56,616 nt of DNA, taken from Chthoniobacterales bacterium. Lineage in GTDB: Bacteria; Verrucomicrobiota; Verrucomicrobiia; Chthoniobacterales; DYNR01. The stretch is from positions 1 to 56,616 of the forward strand of contig JAOAAX010000013.1 of NCBI GenBank assembly GCA_026418675.1, written 5' to 3'. Positions 8,874 through 17,675 of the stretch are shown here, in pieces; within the stretch, counting starts at the first letter, position 1; each line of letters opens with the position of its first letter. The translations under genes were made by a program, and so were the position numbers. The notes under the pieces are model-generated. The model searched no databases. It worked only from the letters and a program-made list of their open reading frames with translations, and was not told the origin of the DNA.

Positions 8874-10058
8874 TTAAGCAGTGGTCAGATTGGGAGCAGT
8901 TGGCGGTCGCAAAATCAACACACTCGAAACATGAAGCAAATACAAAGCAGGAGTAAGATCGAGGTGAAATTTCTCCGGCACTTCAAGAGATCGAAGAAGG
9001 GTAGCAAGATCAAGATTGCCATTGGCTTCGCGGAGAATCGCAGCAACGACAGAGCTTACCTGTATAGTCACTTTGGGCAAAATACCCTGAATCTCTAACG
9101 TCAAATGAACAGGACGTAGCCAGGGTGGTTTAAATGAAGGAAGGGCGGAAGTGTTGAAAAAAGGAACCCACGGCTTCCAAAGTTGTAAAGCGGAGGGAGC
9201 ATTCCATGGGGGCTCGCCAGGCCCACCTTTTACGATAAGCATATCGAAAAATGGGGCAGAATAAAGAAGGGCATACGCTTTGGCAAGATCTGAAAGGGAG
9301 GGAAGTCTGAGCGTCTCTAATGGTAAATTCCCAGCACTTGGAAGGAGATAGGCAGGCAATCGTGGGTCGGCTATGGCCATTAAGCCGGCGTTTTCGGCAG
9401 CTCGCAACAGCTCGAAGCCATTTTCCGGAAGTGGAAAACGACTCAAAATGGGTTTGAGTTTTTCAGTTAGGCCACTCCAGCCTGAAAGAGCGGGTGAAAG
9501 GGAGGAAAGTTTCGCTGATAAATTTAAAAGCTCGTGGGACGGAGCACTGGGTGTCTCTGGCGGATTAAAAAAAAATGTAGATAACTTTGTCGCGAAACGA
9601 ATGAACAGCGCACCACCATTAGGGCGGAGGAAGTTTGCTAAGGCTTGAAGGATTCCATGGGGAGAAGGATAACTGAAGCCGTGTAAGGAAATGACAAGAT
9701 CATAACAGTTCCTAAGATTTTCGGGGACGGAATTTGCCCACGACCAGCCGGTGAAGGTTTCAAAGTTGGATGGCTGCCTTTTTTCAAGCCACGATTGGAT
9801 TGCCTTAGGTAACCTCGAAGAAGAGGTTAGAAAGCAAAAATTTACTTGCGGAAGTGATTCAGCAAGAGCTTTCGCTAAAACCCAAGGGCCATGCCAGAGG
9901 ATGTTTTTTACGCGAGAAATCGGAATAGCAAGGGAAGAAGCAACTATCCAAGAGAGCGGTGGAATAGGTTTATGGCTCGAAAGACGTTCGATGAACCGAA
10001 AGGACCTTGGACGGGAGTAATGGGTTGATGGGGTTGATGTTAGGGACGAGCTTTGCAA
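8874..10058 (-). CDS. Degenerate methyltransferase-fold protein (probable pseudo-enzyme)
   Basis: 394 residues, first gene of the leftward cluster. It can be aligned by eye with the 537-residue methyltransferase at 127-1740. YDLVISLHGFSYPSPHG matches FDFIIAHGLYSWVPDE, followed by LRPNGGALFIRF against LAPQGVAYVSYN, and the winged-helix-like tail is shared. The SAM-binding glycine motif is absent: NILWHGPWVLAKAL stands where VLELACAQGANLM is expected, and the strand-2 acid is replaced by LTSSS. Catalysis is therefore unlikely, and a regulatory or scaffolding role is possible. It starts with TTG at 10058; an in-frame stop lies two codons upstream and no ATG occurs near the N-terminus. It ends six bases before the GAF/HlyD gene. 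Confidence 0.6.
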   Translation of the reverse strand: MQSSSLTSTPSTHYSRPRSFRFIERLSSHKPIPPLSWIVASSLAIPISRVKNILWHGPWVLAKALAESLPQVNFCFLTSSSRLPKAIQSWLEKRQPSNFETFTGWSWANSVPENLRNCYDLVISLHGFSYPSPHGILQALANFLRPNGGALFIRFATKLSTFFFNPPETPSAPSHELLNLSAKLSSLSPALSGWSGLTEKLKPILSRFPLPENGFELLRAAENAGLMAIADPRLPAYLLPSAGNLPLETLRLPSLSDLAKAYALLYSAPFFDMLIVKGGPGEPPWNAPSALQLWKPWVPFFNTSALPSFKPPWLRPVHLTLEIQGILPKVTIQVSSVVAAILREANGNLDLATLLRSLEVPEKFHLDLTPALYLLHVSSVLILRPPTAPNLTTA

Positions 10059-10184
10059 GTTCTACTTTTTTAATAGTTAATGGTTCGTAAATATTCCAGT
10101 ATTTTCAGGCTTTTTGATGGAAGGCGAGCAAAAAATTCTGCCTTATTGGCTTAGCTCACTTCAGCAGTGAAGATACAAATCCCC
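10059..10184. other. Short intergenic region upstream of the export cluster
   Basis: 126 AT-rich bases between the PfkB stop and the TTG start of the export cluster. A small hairpin, CTTCA-GCAG-TGAAG (10159-10172), lies just downstream of the PfkB gene without an adjacent T-run. It could be a weak terminator or an mRNA end structure. The cluster promoter must lie here or farther upstream, but I found no convincing -35/-10 pair. Confidence 0.3.
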
Positions 10185-11099
10185 TTAGGGACAAGAAATA
10201 AACGAATGCAGAGCGGAAACGCGGGATTCGATCGTTTCAGTGGTTAGGTTGCGCAAGCCCTCGAGGCTGAAGTCTTCAACACAGAAACTCGCTAAAGCGG
10301 TTGCACGAAGAATGGCATATCGAAGTTGATTGAACGTCGGCGGGGAAAGCGACAGATTAGCCGCAAGCCAACCAGCAACCCCCCCTGCAAAAGTATCACC
10401 AGCACCAGTTGGGTCGGAAACTTGTTCGACTGGATACGCCGGTGCAAGGAAAAGTTCGGTCTCCGAAACAAGCATTGCTCCGTGTTCGCCTTTTTTTACA
10501 ATTACAAAGGCAGGACCAAATTTAAGAATTTGCCGAGCTGCAACCAAAAGATTCGCTTGGGAGGTAAAAAGACGGGCTTCGCTGTCGTTAAGAATTAGCA
10601 AATCAATTCGCTGGAGAAGTTTTTCAAGCTCGGCTCTTTGCGTATTAATCCATAAGTCCATCGTGTCTGCAATCGTAAATTGGGGGTGGGTAAGCTGGTC
10701 GAGGACATGGTTTTGTAGAGTCGGCGCAATGTTTGCTAAAAGTGTAACCTTAGGATGAAGATATTCAGGCGGAAGCTGGGGTGTAAAATTTTCAAAGACA
10801 TTTAAGCAAACAGAGAGGGTTTCGCGAGTATTCCAATCAGCATGGTATTTACCAGACCAACGGAACGTTTTCCCACCGGCTATGATTTGGAGTCCGTTCA
10901 GATTTATCCGGTGTTTCTTAAAGAACTCAAGATGCGAATTGGGAAAATCGCTTCCAACTATCCCTACAAGGTTAACCGGGGAATAAAAGCTCGCTGCTAA
11001 GGAAGCGTAAGAAGCTGATCCGCCTAAGAGATTCTTGCGGCTCTCGTAAGGAGTCTCAATATCATCAAGAGCAATTGAACCAACGACAAGGACAGCCAT
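10185..11099 (-). CDS. PfkB-family sugar/nucleoside kinase
   Basis: 304 residues of the ribokinase/PfkB fold. The N-terminal strand LVVGSIALDD is followed by the GG switch at residues 26-27 (LLGGSASYA). The C-terminal signature DPTGAGDTFAGG has the anion-hole glycines and the catalytic base D235. Length and motifs are complete, so it should phosphorylate a sugar, nucleoside or similar alcohol with ATP. The substrate cannot be read from sequence; adenosine- and ribokinase-like members share these motifs. ATG at 11099 is 38 bp after the first secretin gene's stop, so it may be co-transcribed with the two secretins, although no functional link is evident. Confidence 0.85.
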   Translation of the reverse strand: MAVLVVGSIALDDIETPYESRKNLLGGSASYASLAASFYSPVNLVGIVGSDFPNSHLEFFKKHRINLNGLQIIAGGKTFRWSGKYHADWNTRETLSVCLNVFENFTPQLPPEYLHPKVTLLANIAPTLQNHVLDQLTHPQFTIADTMDLWINTQRAELEKLLQRIDLLILNDSEARLFTSQANLLVAARQILKFGPAFVIVKKGEHGAMLVSETELFLAPAYPVEQVSDPTGAGDTFAGGVAGWLAANLSLSPPTFNQLRYAILRATALASFCVEDFSLEGLRNLTTETIESRVSALHSFISCP

Positions 11100-11137
11100 A
11101 AACTTTGATTTCGTTAAAAGGGCAATTCGCTTTTAAT

Positions 11138-13666
11138 TTATTTGAGGCGGGGGCTGCCCTTAGAAAGGGGAGGTGTTGGACGTATTGGCGCCGGTAATCC
11201 CAATGGGTCTACAATTTCTTCCTCATCCACTTCCTCACGCCGTAATGGCTTCCCCTCCGTATCCAAAAGCCGTGGAGATACAAAAATTAATAGATTCTTT
11301 TTAATTTTCTTATCCACTGTGGCTCGGAATAGCCGTCCGGCAATCGGCACATCGCCTAAGATAGGAACTTTATCTTGAACTTTTTGGCCATCTTCTCGAA
11401 TAAGCCCACCAATGGCAACTGTTTGACCATCCCAAACTTTGACGTTCGTGGTAACTCGGCGAACGGAAAATACAGGCTGTAGGATTTTATTCTCAGTCAG
11501 AACAATTGCGCGCGGGAAAGCAGCAAAGAGATTAAGACCATCAGGCCCCACTCCAAACCCATCGCTCCAACCTACCGTGTTAATCTCCGAACCATAGTTT
11601 ATAAAACCTTCGAAATCAATAACTTCTGGTTTCAGCCGTAAATCTATTGTGTAGTTGTCGTTTTGGACTTCGGGTGTGACCGTTAGCATAACGCCTATGT
11701 ATTGTTCTGCGTAAGCACTTGGGAAAGACGGAACAATCGGTGGAGCTGGAACGGTCCGTGGGTCTATGTTTGCCGTTTGAGCACCTCCATCCCCTGTTGC
11801 TGTTTGAGAAATTTGCGGAGGATCATAACTCGTCGGATAGTAGAACTTTCGAGCAACACGAACAACTGCTTCCTGACCAGGTTTTGTCGTAACACTCGGA
11901 GATGCTAAAAGATCCACCCCTTTCTTTTGACTTAATGCTCGAATTACAACTTCAAACTGTGGATTTGTAAAAATGCCAGCTATGCCAAAAATCCCAGGTG
12001 TTGGAGATGGAGAAAAAAGCGTCCCTTGTAAAAGAGAATCAACATTGTTGGGTAAAGTTGCTGATTGGATATTGTTTCCTTCACCACGGCGCAATCCACT
12101 AGTTATCGAGGGCAAATTAAGATTAAATGGGTAGTTGCCTGTATTGGGATAGGAAGGATCCCCACCGCTTATTGCAACGCCATTGAGGGAGAATGGCCCC
12201 ATCAGGAAGTCGAATCCAAGTTCTTCTAAATTGTTTTGAGAAATTTCTATGAATTTGGTTTGGATTTCGACTTGTTTTTCTTGAACTCCTGTTGCAGCAT
12301 TAACGAGTGCCTCGATTTGATCAATGTTGTCTTGGGTATTTTTAACAATGAGCTTGCTCCCGCTTCGATAATACGTAGCGGAAGCACCTTGCGGGAATTT
12401 TATGCCCTGATCTTGCAAAAACTTTTGCGCGTCAATTGTGCCTGTAAGACTTGAACGGGGCCCTTGTGGTTGTCCCCGGGGAACAAATGCCTGCGGCGCA
12501 TCTTCTTTCGTAAAGGGAATGAAATCTGGTGGCACGCGAAACTCTCGCGTAACCAATGTATCAATTGGCACACTCAGTGGAACAAGGGTAACAGCAAAAG
12601 GCTCAACCTTAACCCGAAGACCCGCTAACTCAGCAACATAACGAAGTGCCTCGGAAAGTGGAACATTGGTAAGTTGTAAAGTTATGCGTGTGTTTGGAGA
12701 AACTTGAAGCTCCTGTTGCTGTTCTTGGCCCGGCTGCGCCTGCTGCGCAAGCTGTAACACTATGTTAACACCTCTGCGGCTCTCGTCACCTGTTGTATCA
12801 AGCCGAATACTCTGTTGTTGCAAAAAGGACACAGCCTCCCGAAGTGTGGTGTCTTCCAAATTTATTCTAGGTATGATGATTCGATTGAGCTTTGTAAGAA
12901 TAGCTTCTGTGCCACGTGTCTCTTGCTGGGGCCCAGCACTTGCTTCACGTCGCACTGTCTTCTCGGGTGGTATTTCCCAACTTTTCGTAACTTGCCAAAG
13001 AAATCGTGAGCGCGTTTCATCATACGAAGATTGATAATATTCTTGTTTTCGATTCTCCACCTGCTCAAGTCCACGTCGAGCAGCTTCGTTGTAAGGATCA
13101 AGTTCGAGAATCTGATTGTAACGACGCGCAGCTAAATCATACCGGCCAGAGATATAAAAGCCTTCGGCCTCCTGAAAAAGTTTGTTAACTTGATCGCGTT
13201 TGGCTGCAAATTCCGGAGTTAGCGTCTTGTTGAAAACGTTCGGTTGCTCAAGCTTGGAAAGAAACGCCACTGCAGGGCGATACGTGGGATTAAATTCTGG
13301 AAGCAGAACTGTCTTGGCAACTTTTTCTGCATCCTCATACCTCCCTTGTTGAACTAACCAATTTGCATACTCCATCGCTGCTCTTGAAAATTCATTAACC
13401 GCTGCCCGCCGTGGTCGCCCATTGTCTAGGGCTGGCGGAAGTAATTCAACCGCATCAAGAAAATGAACATACGCCTTTTCATATTCTTTAAAACTGAGCG
13501 CCTTACGCCCTTCGGATAAAAGTTGCTCAGCTCTTTCAACATTCGCTTGGCGGCGGGCAATTTCGCGTTCCGCAATTGCAGCAACCGAATCTGCTTTCGC
13601 TAATGGAACCCAGGAGCTGAAAACTGCAATGAGAAGCATTAAAAAAAATGGCTTAAGAGTTTGCAT
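11138..13666 (-). CDS. Secretin, Amuc_1098-like type IV pilus/type II secretion outer-membrane protein (copy 1)
   Basis: 842 residues if started at ATG 13666, which has a GGA Shine-Dalgarno-like sequence six bases upstream. A GTG at 13681 would overlap the preceding stop by four bases and add five residues. There is a signal peptide, and a TPR-like helical region at about 45-220 (EAEGFYISGRYDLAARRYNQ). N-domain segments follow, then the secretin C-domain with VAIGGLIREDGQKVQDKVPI, LGDVPIAGRLFR and KKNLLIFVSPRLLD. It forms multimeric outer-membrane gates in pili or type II secretion. A paralogue lies immediately upstream. The inner-membrane assembly genes usually near this family (PilM, PilN, PilO types) are not in the window. 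Family clear; Amuc_1098 assignment from memory of that architecture. Confidence 0.82.
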   Translation of the reverse strand: MQTLKPFFLMLLIAVFSSWVPLAKADSVAAIAEREIARRQANVERAEQLLSEGRKALSFKEYEKAYVHFLDAVELLPPALDNGRPRRAAVNEFSRAAMEYANWLVQQGRYEDAEKVAKTVLLPEFNPTYRPAVAFLSKLEQPNVFNKTLTPEFAAKRDQVNKLFQEAEGFYISGRYDLAARRYNQILELDPYNEAARRGLEQVENRKQEYYQSSYDETRSRFLWQVTKSWEIPPEKTVRREASAGPQQETRGTEAILTKLNRIIIPRINLEDTTLREAVSFLQQQSIRLDTTGDESRRGVNIVLQLAQQAQPGQEQQQELQVSPNTRITLQLTNVPLSEALRYVAELAGLRVKVEPFAVTLVPLSVPIDTLVTREFRVPPDFIPFTKEDAPQAFVPRGQPQGPRSSLTGTIDAQKFLQDQGIKFPQGASATYYRSGSKLIVKNTQDNIDQIEALVNAATGVQEKQVEIQTKFIEISQNNLEELGFDFLMGPFSLNGVAISGGDPSYPNTGNYPFNLNLPSITSGLRRGEGNNIQSATLPNNVDSLLQGTLFSPSPTPGIFGIAGIFTNPQFEVVIRALSQKKGVDLLASPSVTTKPGQEAVVRVARKFYYPTSYDPPQISQTATGDGGAQTANIDPRTVPAPPIVPSFPSAYAEQYIGVMLTVTPEVQNDNYTIDLRLKPEVIDFEGFINYGSEINTVGWSDGFGVGPDGLNLFAAFPRAIVLTENKILQPVFSVRRVTTNVKVWDGQTVAIGGLIREDGQKVQDKVPILGDVPIAGRLFRATVDKKIKKNLLIFVSPRLLDTEGKPLRREEVDEEEIVDPLGLPAPIRPTPPLSKGSPRLK

Positions 13667-13677
13667 AGATGTTCCAA

Positions 13678-16191
13678 TCACGGCAAAGGCATTGGTGGAG
13701 CAGGCTCAAGTTGTGGTAGAGTTTCAGGGGGCAACGGAGCTTCTGAAGTTAAAAATTCTTCGTCAATATTTGTTGTAACAGGCTTGCCGGCCGGGTCTAT
13801 CAGATTCGCTGTTACAAAAATTATTAAATTCCTCTTAATGTGTTTCGATGCGACTGTTCGAAAAGCACGACCCAAAATCGGAACATCGCCAAGGATCGGA
13901 GTTTTATCGTTGATACTCTGAACATCCTCCCGGATAAGCCCACCCAACGCAATCGTCATTCCATCCTGAATTGTAACACGAGTCGTTACCTCCCGGTAAC
14001 TAAATACAGGACGGTAAATGTTATTTGGTGTTATCTGAATTCGTTGGTTAAAGAATGACTGGAACGGTGTTATGCCAGTTGCTGTAAGAACTGGCGCGGA
14101 AGTAAAAATTGGCGAACCATAATTGACAAATCCATCAAACTCAGTAACTTTTGGCGTTATCCGCATATCTATCGAAAAACCATCATCCAGAATAGTGGGA
14201 TCAACTTCAAGCGTAACGCCAATATTTTCATATTCAAAAGAGGAGGGCGTGGCAGGAGCAACTGGATTATAAACTCCTATGGCAACTGTTTGTGGTGGCT
14301 GTGGCGGATTGTATTCTGCAGGATAGAAAAACTGGCGCGTAACCTCAACTGTCGCTTGTTGGCCACTACTTGTCGTTACTGTCGGCGCAGACATCAAATC
14401 AATTCCCCGCATTTGGTCAATCGCACGCAAAACAACTTGAAATTGAGGATTTGTAAAAATTCCGGCAAGGGCAAGCACACCCGGTGCAGGACCCGCAGGT
14501 GTGCCAAACAGGAGAGCATCTAAAGCATTTGCTCGAAAAGCTGTCCCTCCCGAGCGATTGCCTGCCGTGAGCTGTCCCGTGCCAGACGTTGGGTTATTCT
14601 GTGGACTTGGATTGCTCAGTCCTATTGGAACATTATTCGCAGAACCCACAAAGGGATAAATCTGGCTTAAAGGAACTGGTTGGTCATTTACGATGTAAGG
14701 GGGTTGAGCGCCTCCTGTTCCTCCACTGCCGTAAATTCCGGAACCAAACGGCAGCGAAAATTGACCTAAGAGCCAGTCAAATCCCAGCTCCTTCATATTA
14801 TCTTGTGTTATTTCTAAAAACTTGGACTGAATCTCAATCTGGGTTGGGGGTGTAGCTAAAGCCGTCTCAACAATACCATCAATGAAGTTTATATTCTGAA
14901 TTGTATTCCGCACAACAAGCTTACTGCTGCTAGGAAAGTATTGAGCGAAAGCTCCTTCCGGAAATTCAACTCCTTTGGCCTCCAAAGCCTCCTTGGCTCG
15001 GGCCCGAGACGAAACTCCCTGCCCACCACCTGAATCACCTGTTATAAGCGATGGTGGAACGCTATATTCTTTTGTTATCATTTGCTCCGTCGAAGCGCTC
15101 AAAGGCACAATCGCTACAGCATACGGCTCAACTTTTGTCTTCAGTCCAACAGATTGGGCAACAAAATCTAGAACAACCCCAAGAGGGGTATCCGTAAGTG
15201 ATAGGGTTATCCGCGATTGGGATGCAGCTTCTAATTCTTGGGGATTCAACAACAATACAATGTTTATCCCCTTTTTAGTGGGATCCGTTTCCTCGGTATC
15301 AAGTTCGGCGGATCGTTTGCGGAGAAAGGCAATCGCTTCACGAATCGTCGTATCGTTAAACTCAATACGAGGAATAATAATTCGTTCTAGCTTGCTTTGG
15401 ATTACCTGCGCACCCGATATGTCAATTTGAGGTTGCTCGATAATCGCTGAAACCCCTTTATCCACCTTCTTCGCGGGAATTTCCCATCCTCGCTCAACTT
15501 GGGTTATCATCACAGCGCGGGCGTGATTGTAAGAAGCTTCTGCATAACTTTGCCGAGCTTTGTTGATTTTTTCCATCCCGCGTCGTGCAGCAATGTTGAA
15601 ACGATCTATATTAAGCACCTGCTCGTAACGACGAAAAGCTAAGTCATAACGTCCACTTTGGTAAAATCCATCCGCCTCCTCCAACAGTTGCTTCACCTCC
15701 TCAACCTTGGCAAGAAACCCCGGCGTCTGAGTTTTGTTGAAATATCCAGGAGTTTTAAGCTTCCGTTCAAGCAAGAGTAAGGTAGCATCTTTTGGATCAT
15801 ATTGCGTCAAATAAACACGCACAATTTCTTCAGCATCCGAGTAACGCCCTTCCGATATGCGTTGCTTCGCAAACTTCTCCGCGGCTTGAGAAAAATCACG
15901 TAGTGCTTTATTCCGCTCGCGCACTACTTCAGGAGCACCCCCGGCAGGCATTGCATCCACCGCCGATTGAAAATAGCGAAACGCATTCTCGTAATCCCGC
16001 TCTTGCATGGCCTTTCGACCTTGCTCAAGCATCTGGGGAACAAATACCTCTGTTATATACTGCCGCCGTTGTGCTTCCCGTTCTGCCAATGTAAGCGCCC
16101 GCCCACTTTGCCCCCATCCAACACCCCCACAACAACTAAAACTCAAAAGCCCCAAAACCAGCACACGCAATGAAAATCTTAATTTCATCAT
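13678..16191 (-). CDS. Secretin, Amuc_1098-like type IV pilus/type II secretion outer-membrane protein (copy 2)
   Basis: 837 residues, parallel in architecture to the following gene: signal sequence, TPR-like helices (EADGFYQSGRYDLAFRRYEQ), N-domains, and a C-terminal secretin domain (IALGGLIREDVQSINDKTP, LGDVPILGRAFR, KRNLIIFVTANLID). Shared motifs in the same order show a tandem duplication that has diverged. The ATG at 16191 is followed directly by a second ATG, and either may be used. The stop overlaps the next frame's GTG by four bases, so the pair is likely coupled. Two different secretins from one transcript could form mixed rings or serve two pilus states; that is inference. A 398-bp gap upstream should hold the promoter. 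Confidence 0.82.
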   Translation of the reverse strand: MMKLRFSLRVLVLGLLSFSCCGGVGWGQSGRALTLAEREAQRRQYITEVFVPQMLEQGRKAMQERDYENAFRYFQSAVDAMPAGGAPEVVRERNKALRDFSQAAEKFAKQRISEGRYSDAEEIVRVYLTQYDPKDATLLLLERKLKTPGYFNKTQTPGFLAKVEEVKQLLEEADGFYQSGRYDLAFRRYEQVLNIDRFNIAARRGMEKINKARQSYAEASYNHARAVMITQVERGWEIPAKKVDKGVSAIIEQPQIDISGAQVIQSKLERIIIPRIEFNDTTIREAIAFLRKRSAELDTEETDPTKKGINIVLLLNPQELEAASQSRITLSLTDTPLGVVLDFVAQSVGLKTKVEPYAVAIVPLSASTEQMITKEYSVPPSLITGDSGGGQGVSSRARAKEALEAKGVEFPEGAFAQYFPSSSKLVVRNTIQNINFIDGIVETALATPPTQIEIQSKFLEITQDNMKELGFDWLLGQFSLPFGSGIYGSGGTGGAQPPYIVNDQPVPLSQIYPFVGSANNVPIGLSNPSPQNNPTSGTGQLTAGNRSGGTAFRANALDALLFGTPAGPAPGVLALAGIFTNPQFQVVLRAIDQMRGIDLMSAPTVTTSSGQQATVEVTRQFFYPAEYNPPQPPQTVAIGVYNPVAPATPSSFEYENIGVTLEVDPTILDDGFSIDMRITPKVTEFDGFVNYGSPIFTSAPVLTATGITPFQSFFNQRIQITPNNIYRPVFSYREVTTRVTIQDGMTIALGGLIREDVQSINDKTPILGDVPILGRAFRTVASKHIKRNLIIFVTANLIDPAGKPVTTNIDEEFLTSEAPLPPETLPQLEPAPPMPLP

Positions 16192-16589
16192 AAAATCGAA
16201 AAATTCTGGAGGCGCCTCGTGGACAAAAAATTCAACCAGAAATCCACAAATTTGTCACTTAGTTTTTTTGAAAAACTCAAAGAAAATATGCCAAAACAAT
16301 GTTATTCGACGATATAAACTTTTTTAACTTAAACGCCTTCTAATTCAAAATCCCTGAACTAACAGCCAAATTTATATTTCATTGCTTCTTTTAAACTCGC
16401 GTAATCTACAAAAAAAGAATTACGTATCCATTTTAAATCTTGAAAGAGGATTTAATAATCCATTTCAAGCTATCTCTCTAAGCTTTGGAAGCTCTGACCA
16501 ATCAGCTTCCTTTTTGATATACCGCAAAAGAAACTAATTCTTTATCTCTCCCGTTTGATTACTATTTTTTTCAGATAATTCTATCTTTT
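16192..16589. other. AT-rich intergenic region upstream of the secretin operon
   Basis: 398 bases with no credible protein-coding frame. It should hold the promoter of the secretin pair on the minus strand, but I could not find a clear sigma-70 or sigma-54 box. It contains one strong hairpin with a T-run on the plus strand (16487-16515, listed separately) and is much richer in A+T than the flanking genes. Confidence 0.5.
16487..16515 (+). terminator. Intrinsic-terminator-like hairpin on the plus strand
   Basis: GGAAGCT (16487-16493) and AGCTTCC (16504-16510) form a perfect 7-bp stem around a 10-base loop, followed by TTTTT (16511-16515). The T-run makes it a terminator for plus-strand transcription, yet the flanking genes are both on the minus strand. 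It may end an antisense or small RNA, or simply insulate. It may also act in the minus direction as an mRNA 3' structure for the CobW gene, which ends at 16590. Confidence 0.5.
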
Positions 16590-17642
16590 TTAGTTTTCTA
16601 AAATTTTTTGCAACGTCTTTCGGATACTCTTCTCGTCAAGGTGAACGCCAATCAGAACTGCGCAGGATGGAACAACAGGCTTCTGCGAGAGCTCATATAA
16701 CTCTGCTTCGCCTGTGAAGGAGTCCGTTCGGTGAAATTGATACCAACGGCCAGGTTCTTCTGAAAAAGTGGCAATACCTTTCGCCCGCAGAACATCCTCC
16801 GGAAGCGACTGAAGCCAGCGTTGGAGATGAATTGCACTGACTGGCTCCGGGAGCTCAATCTGCAACCCAACAAAACCATGGGACAGAGCGTGGTGACCAT
16901 GATGGTGGTGCTCTTGAGAGTGTTCAACCTGGTCAGCATCTTCATGGTGATCCGCCACCTTGCTTCGAAATAAGCAATCTGCTGCCGATCCGAGTGCAGT
17001 TCCTTCCCCATCCCTCTCCACCAAAAATTTGGTGCCAGCAGTCTCCATTTTTTTAGATGTTTGAGTCAAATTACAGAGCAAATTTGTAAACTTAAAACGA
17101 TCGGTAAACTCAGCTTTTGGATTCTTTTGTCGTAAATCAGCAACAACCTTCTCCAAGCACTCAGCAGGTGTCGTTTCTTCTCGCGTAATTAAAATGTGGC
17201 TCGAACTCTCCGCTTGCAAAAGTTCCAGTTCATTATGATGACGTCGTTTTTGCCACCGCTGTGGATCAATTACAACAACCTGTAGAATCGGCTCGTATCG
17301 TTGCCGCAACTCCGGATTCACAAGCAGATGTTCAATTAACGTAACAGGATCCGATGTTCCATTCGCCTCAATCAACACAACTCTGCCCGCTGCAGGCGGA
17401 ATCTCGAGTAATACATTCAACAGCTCTAATATCGAATCGCAACAAATGCAGCTTCCTGTAATCGGTTCCACTGCACGTCCCTCCTTCGCCAAAGTCGCCG
17501 CATCCACCTTGGCATTCGCGTAGTCGTTAATAATTACAAACGGCGCAAGCCCTCGCATCTCCAACAGAGGTAAAACCTCCCGTAAAAAAGTCGTCTTCCC
17601 TGCCCCAAGAAAACCTGTTATTAAAACAAGTGGCGCACTCAT
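16590..17642 (-). CDS. CobW/COG0523-type GTPase, probable zinc metallochaperone
   Basis: 350 residues of the G3E GTPase family. Walker A GFLGAGKT is at residues 10-17, and the family metal site CICC is at 65-68 (GSCICCD). A switch segment IEANGTSDP lies near 91, and a CobW C-terminal domain is at about 255-345 (LRAKGIATFSEEPGRWYQFH). The specificity loop normally reading NKxD is here ITRE at 152-155, which is unusual. A histidine-rich loop spans residues 232-255 with nine or more His, typical of metal-trafficking members. It starts with ATG at 17642, 33 bp after the RsuA-type gene. The likely role is GTP-driven zinc delivery; the target is unknown. Confidence 0.85.
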   Translation of the reverse strand: MSAPLVLITGFLGAGKTTFLREVLPLLEMRGLAPFVIINDYANAKVDAATLAKEGRAVEPITGSCICCDSILELLNVLLEIPPAAGRVVLIEANGTSDPVTLIEHLLVNPELRQRYEPILQVVVIDPQRWQKRRHHNELELLQAESSSHILITREETTPAECLEKVVADLRQKNPKAEFTDRFKFTNLLCNLTQTSKKMETAGTKFLVERDGEGTALGSAADCLFRSKVADHHEDADQVEHSQEHHHHGHHALSHGFVGLQIELPEPVSAIHLQRWLQSLPEDVLRAKGIATFSEEPGRWYQFHRTDSFTGEAELYELSQKPVVPSCAVLIGVHLDEKSIRKTLQKILEN

Positions 17643-17675
17643 GACTTCAAATAAAATAATAATAGATTATTAATA

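Noticed and set aside
16290-16325. A dif-like sequence near the skew change (ATTCGACGATATAAAC)
   Set aside because: It matches only a few positions of the XerC/XerD arms and lacks a clear second arm.
16192-16330. Possible sigma-54 promoter (TTGGCA-like box) upstream of the secretins
   Set aside because: The GG is present but the GC element at the required spacing is not, and no sigma-54 activator gene is near.
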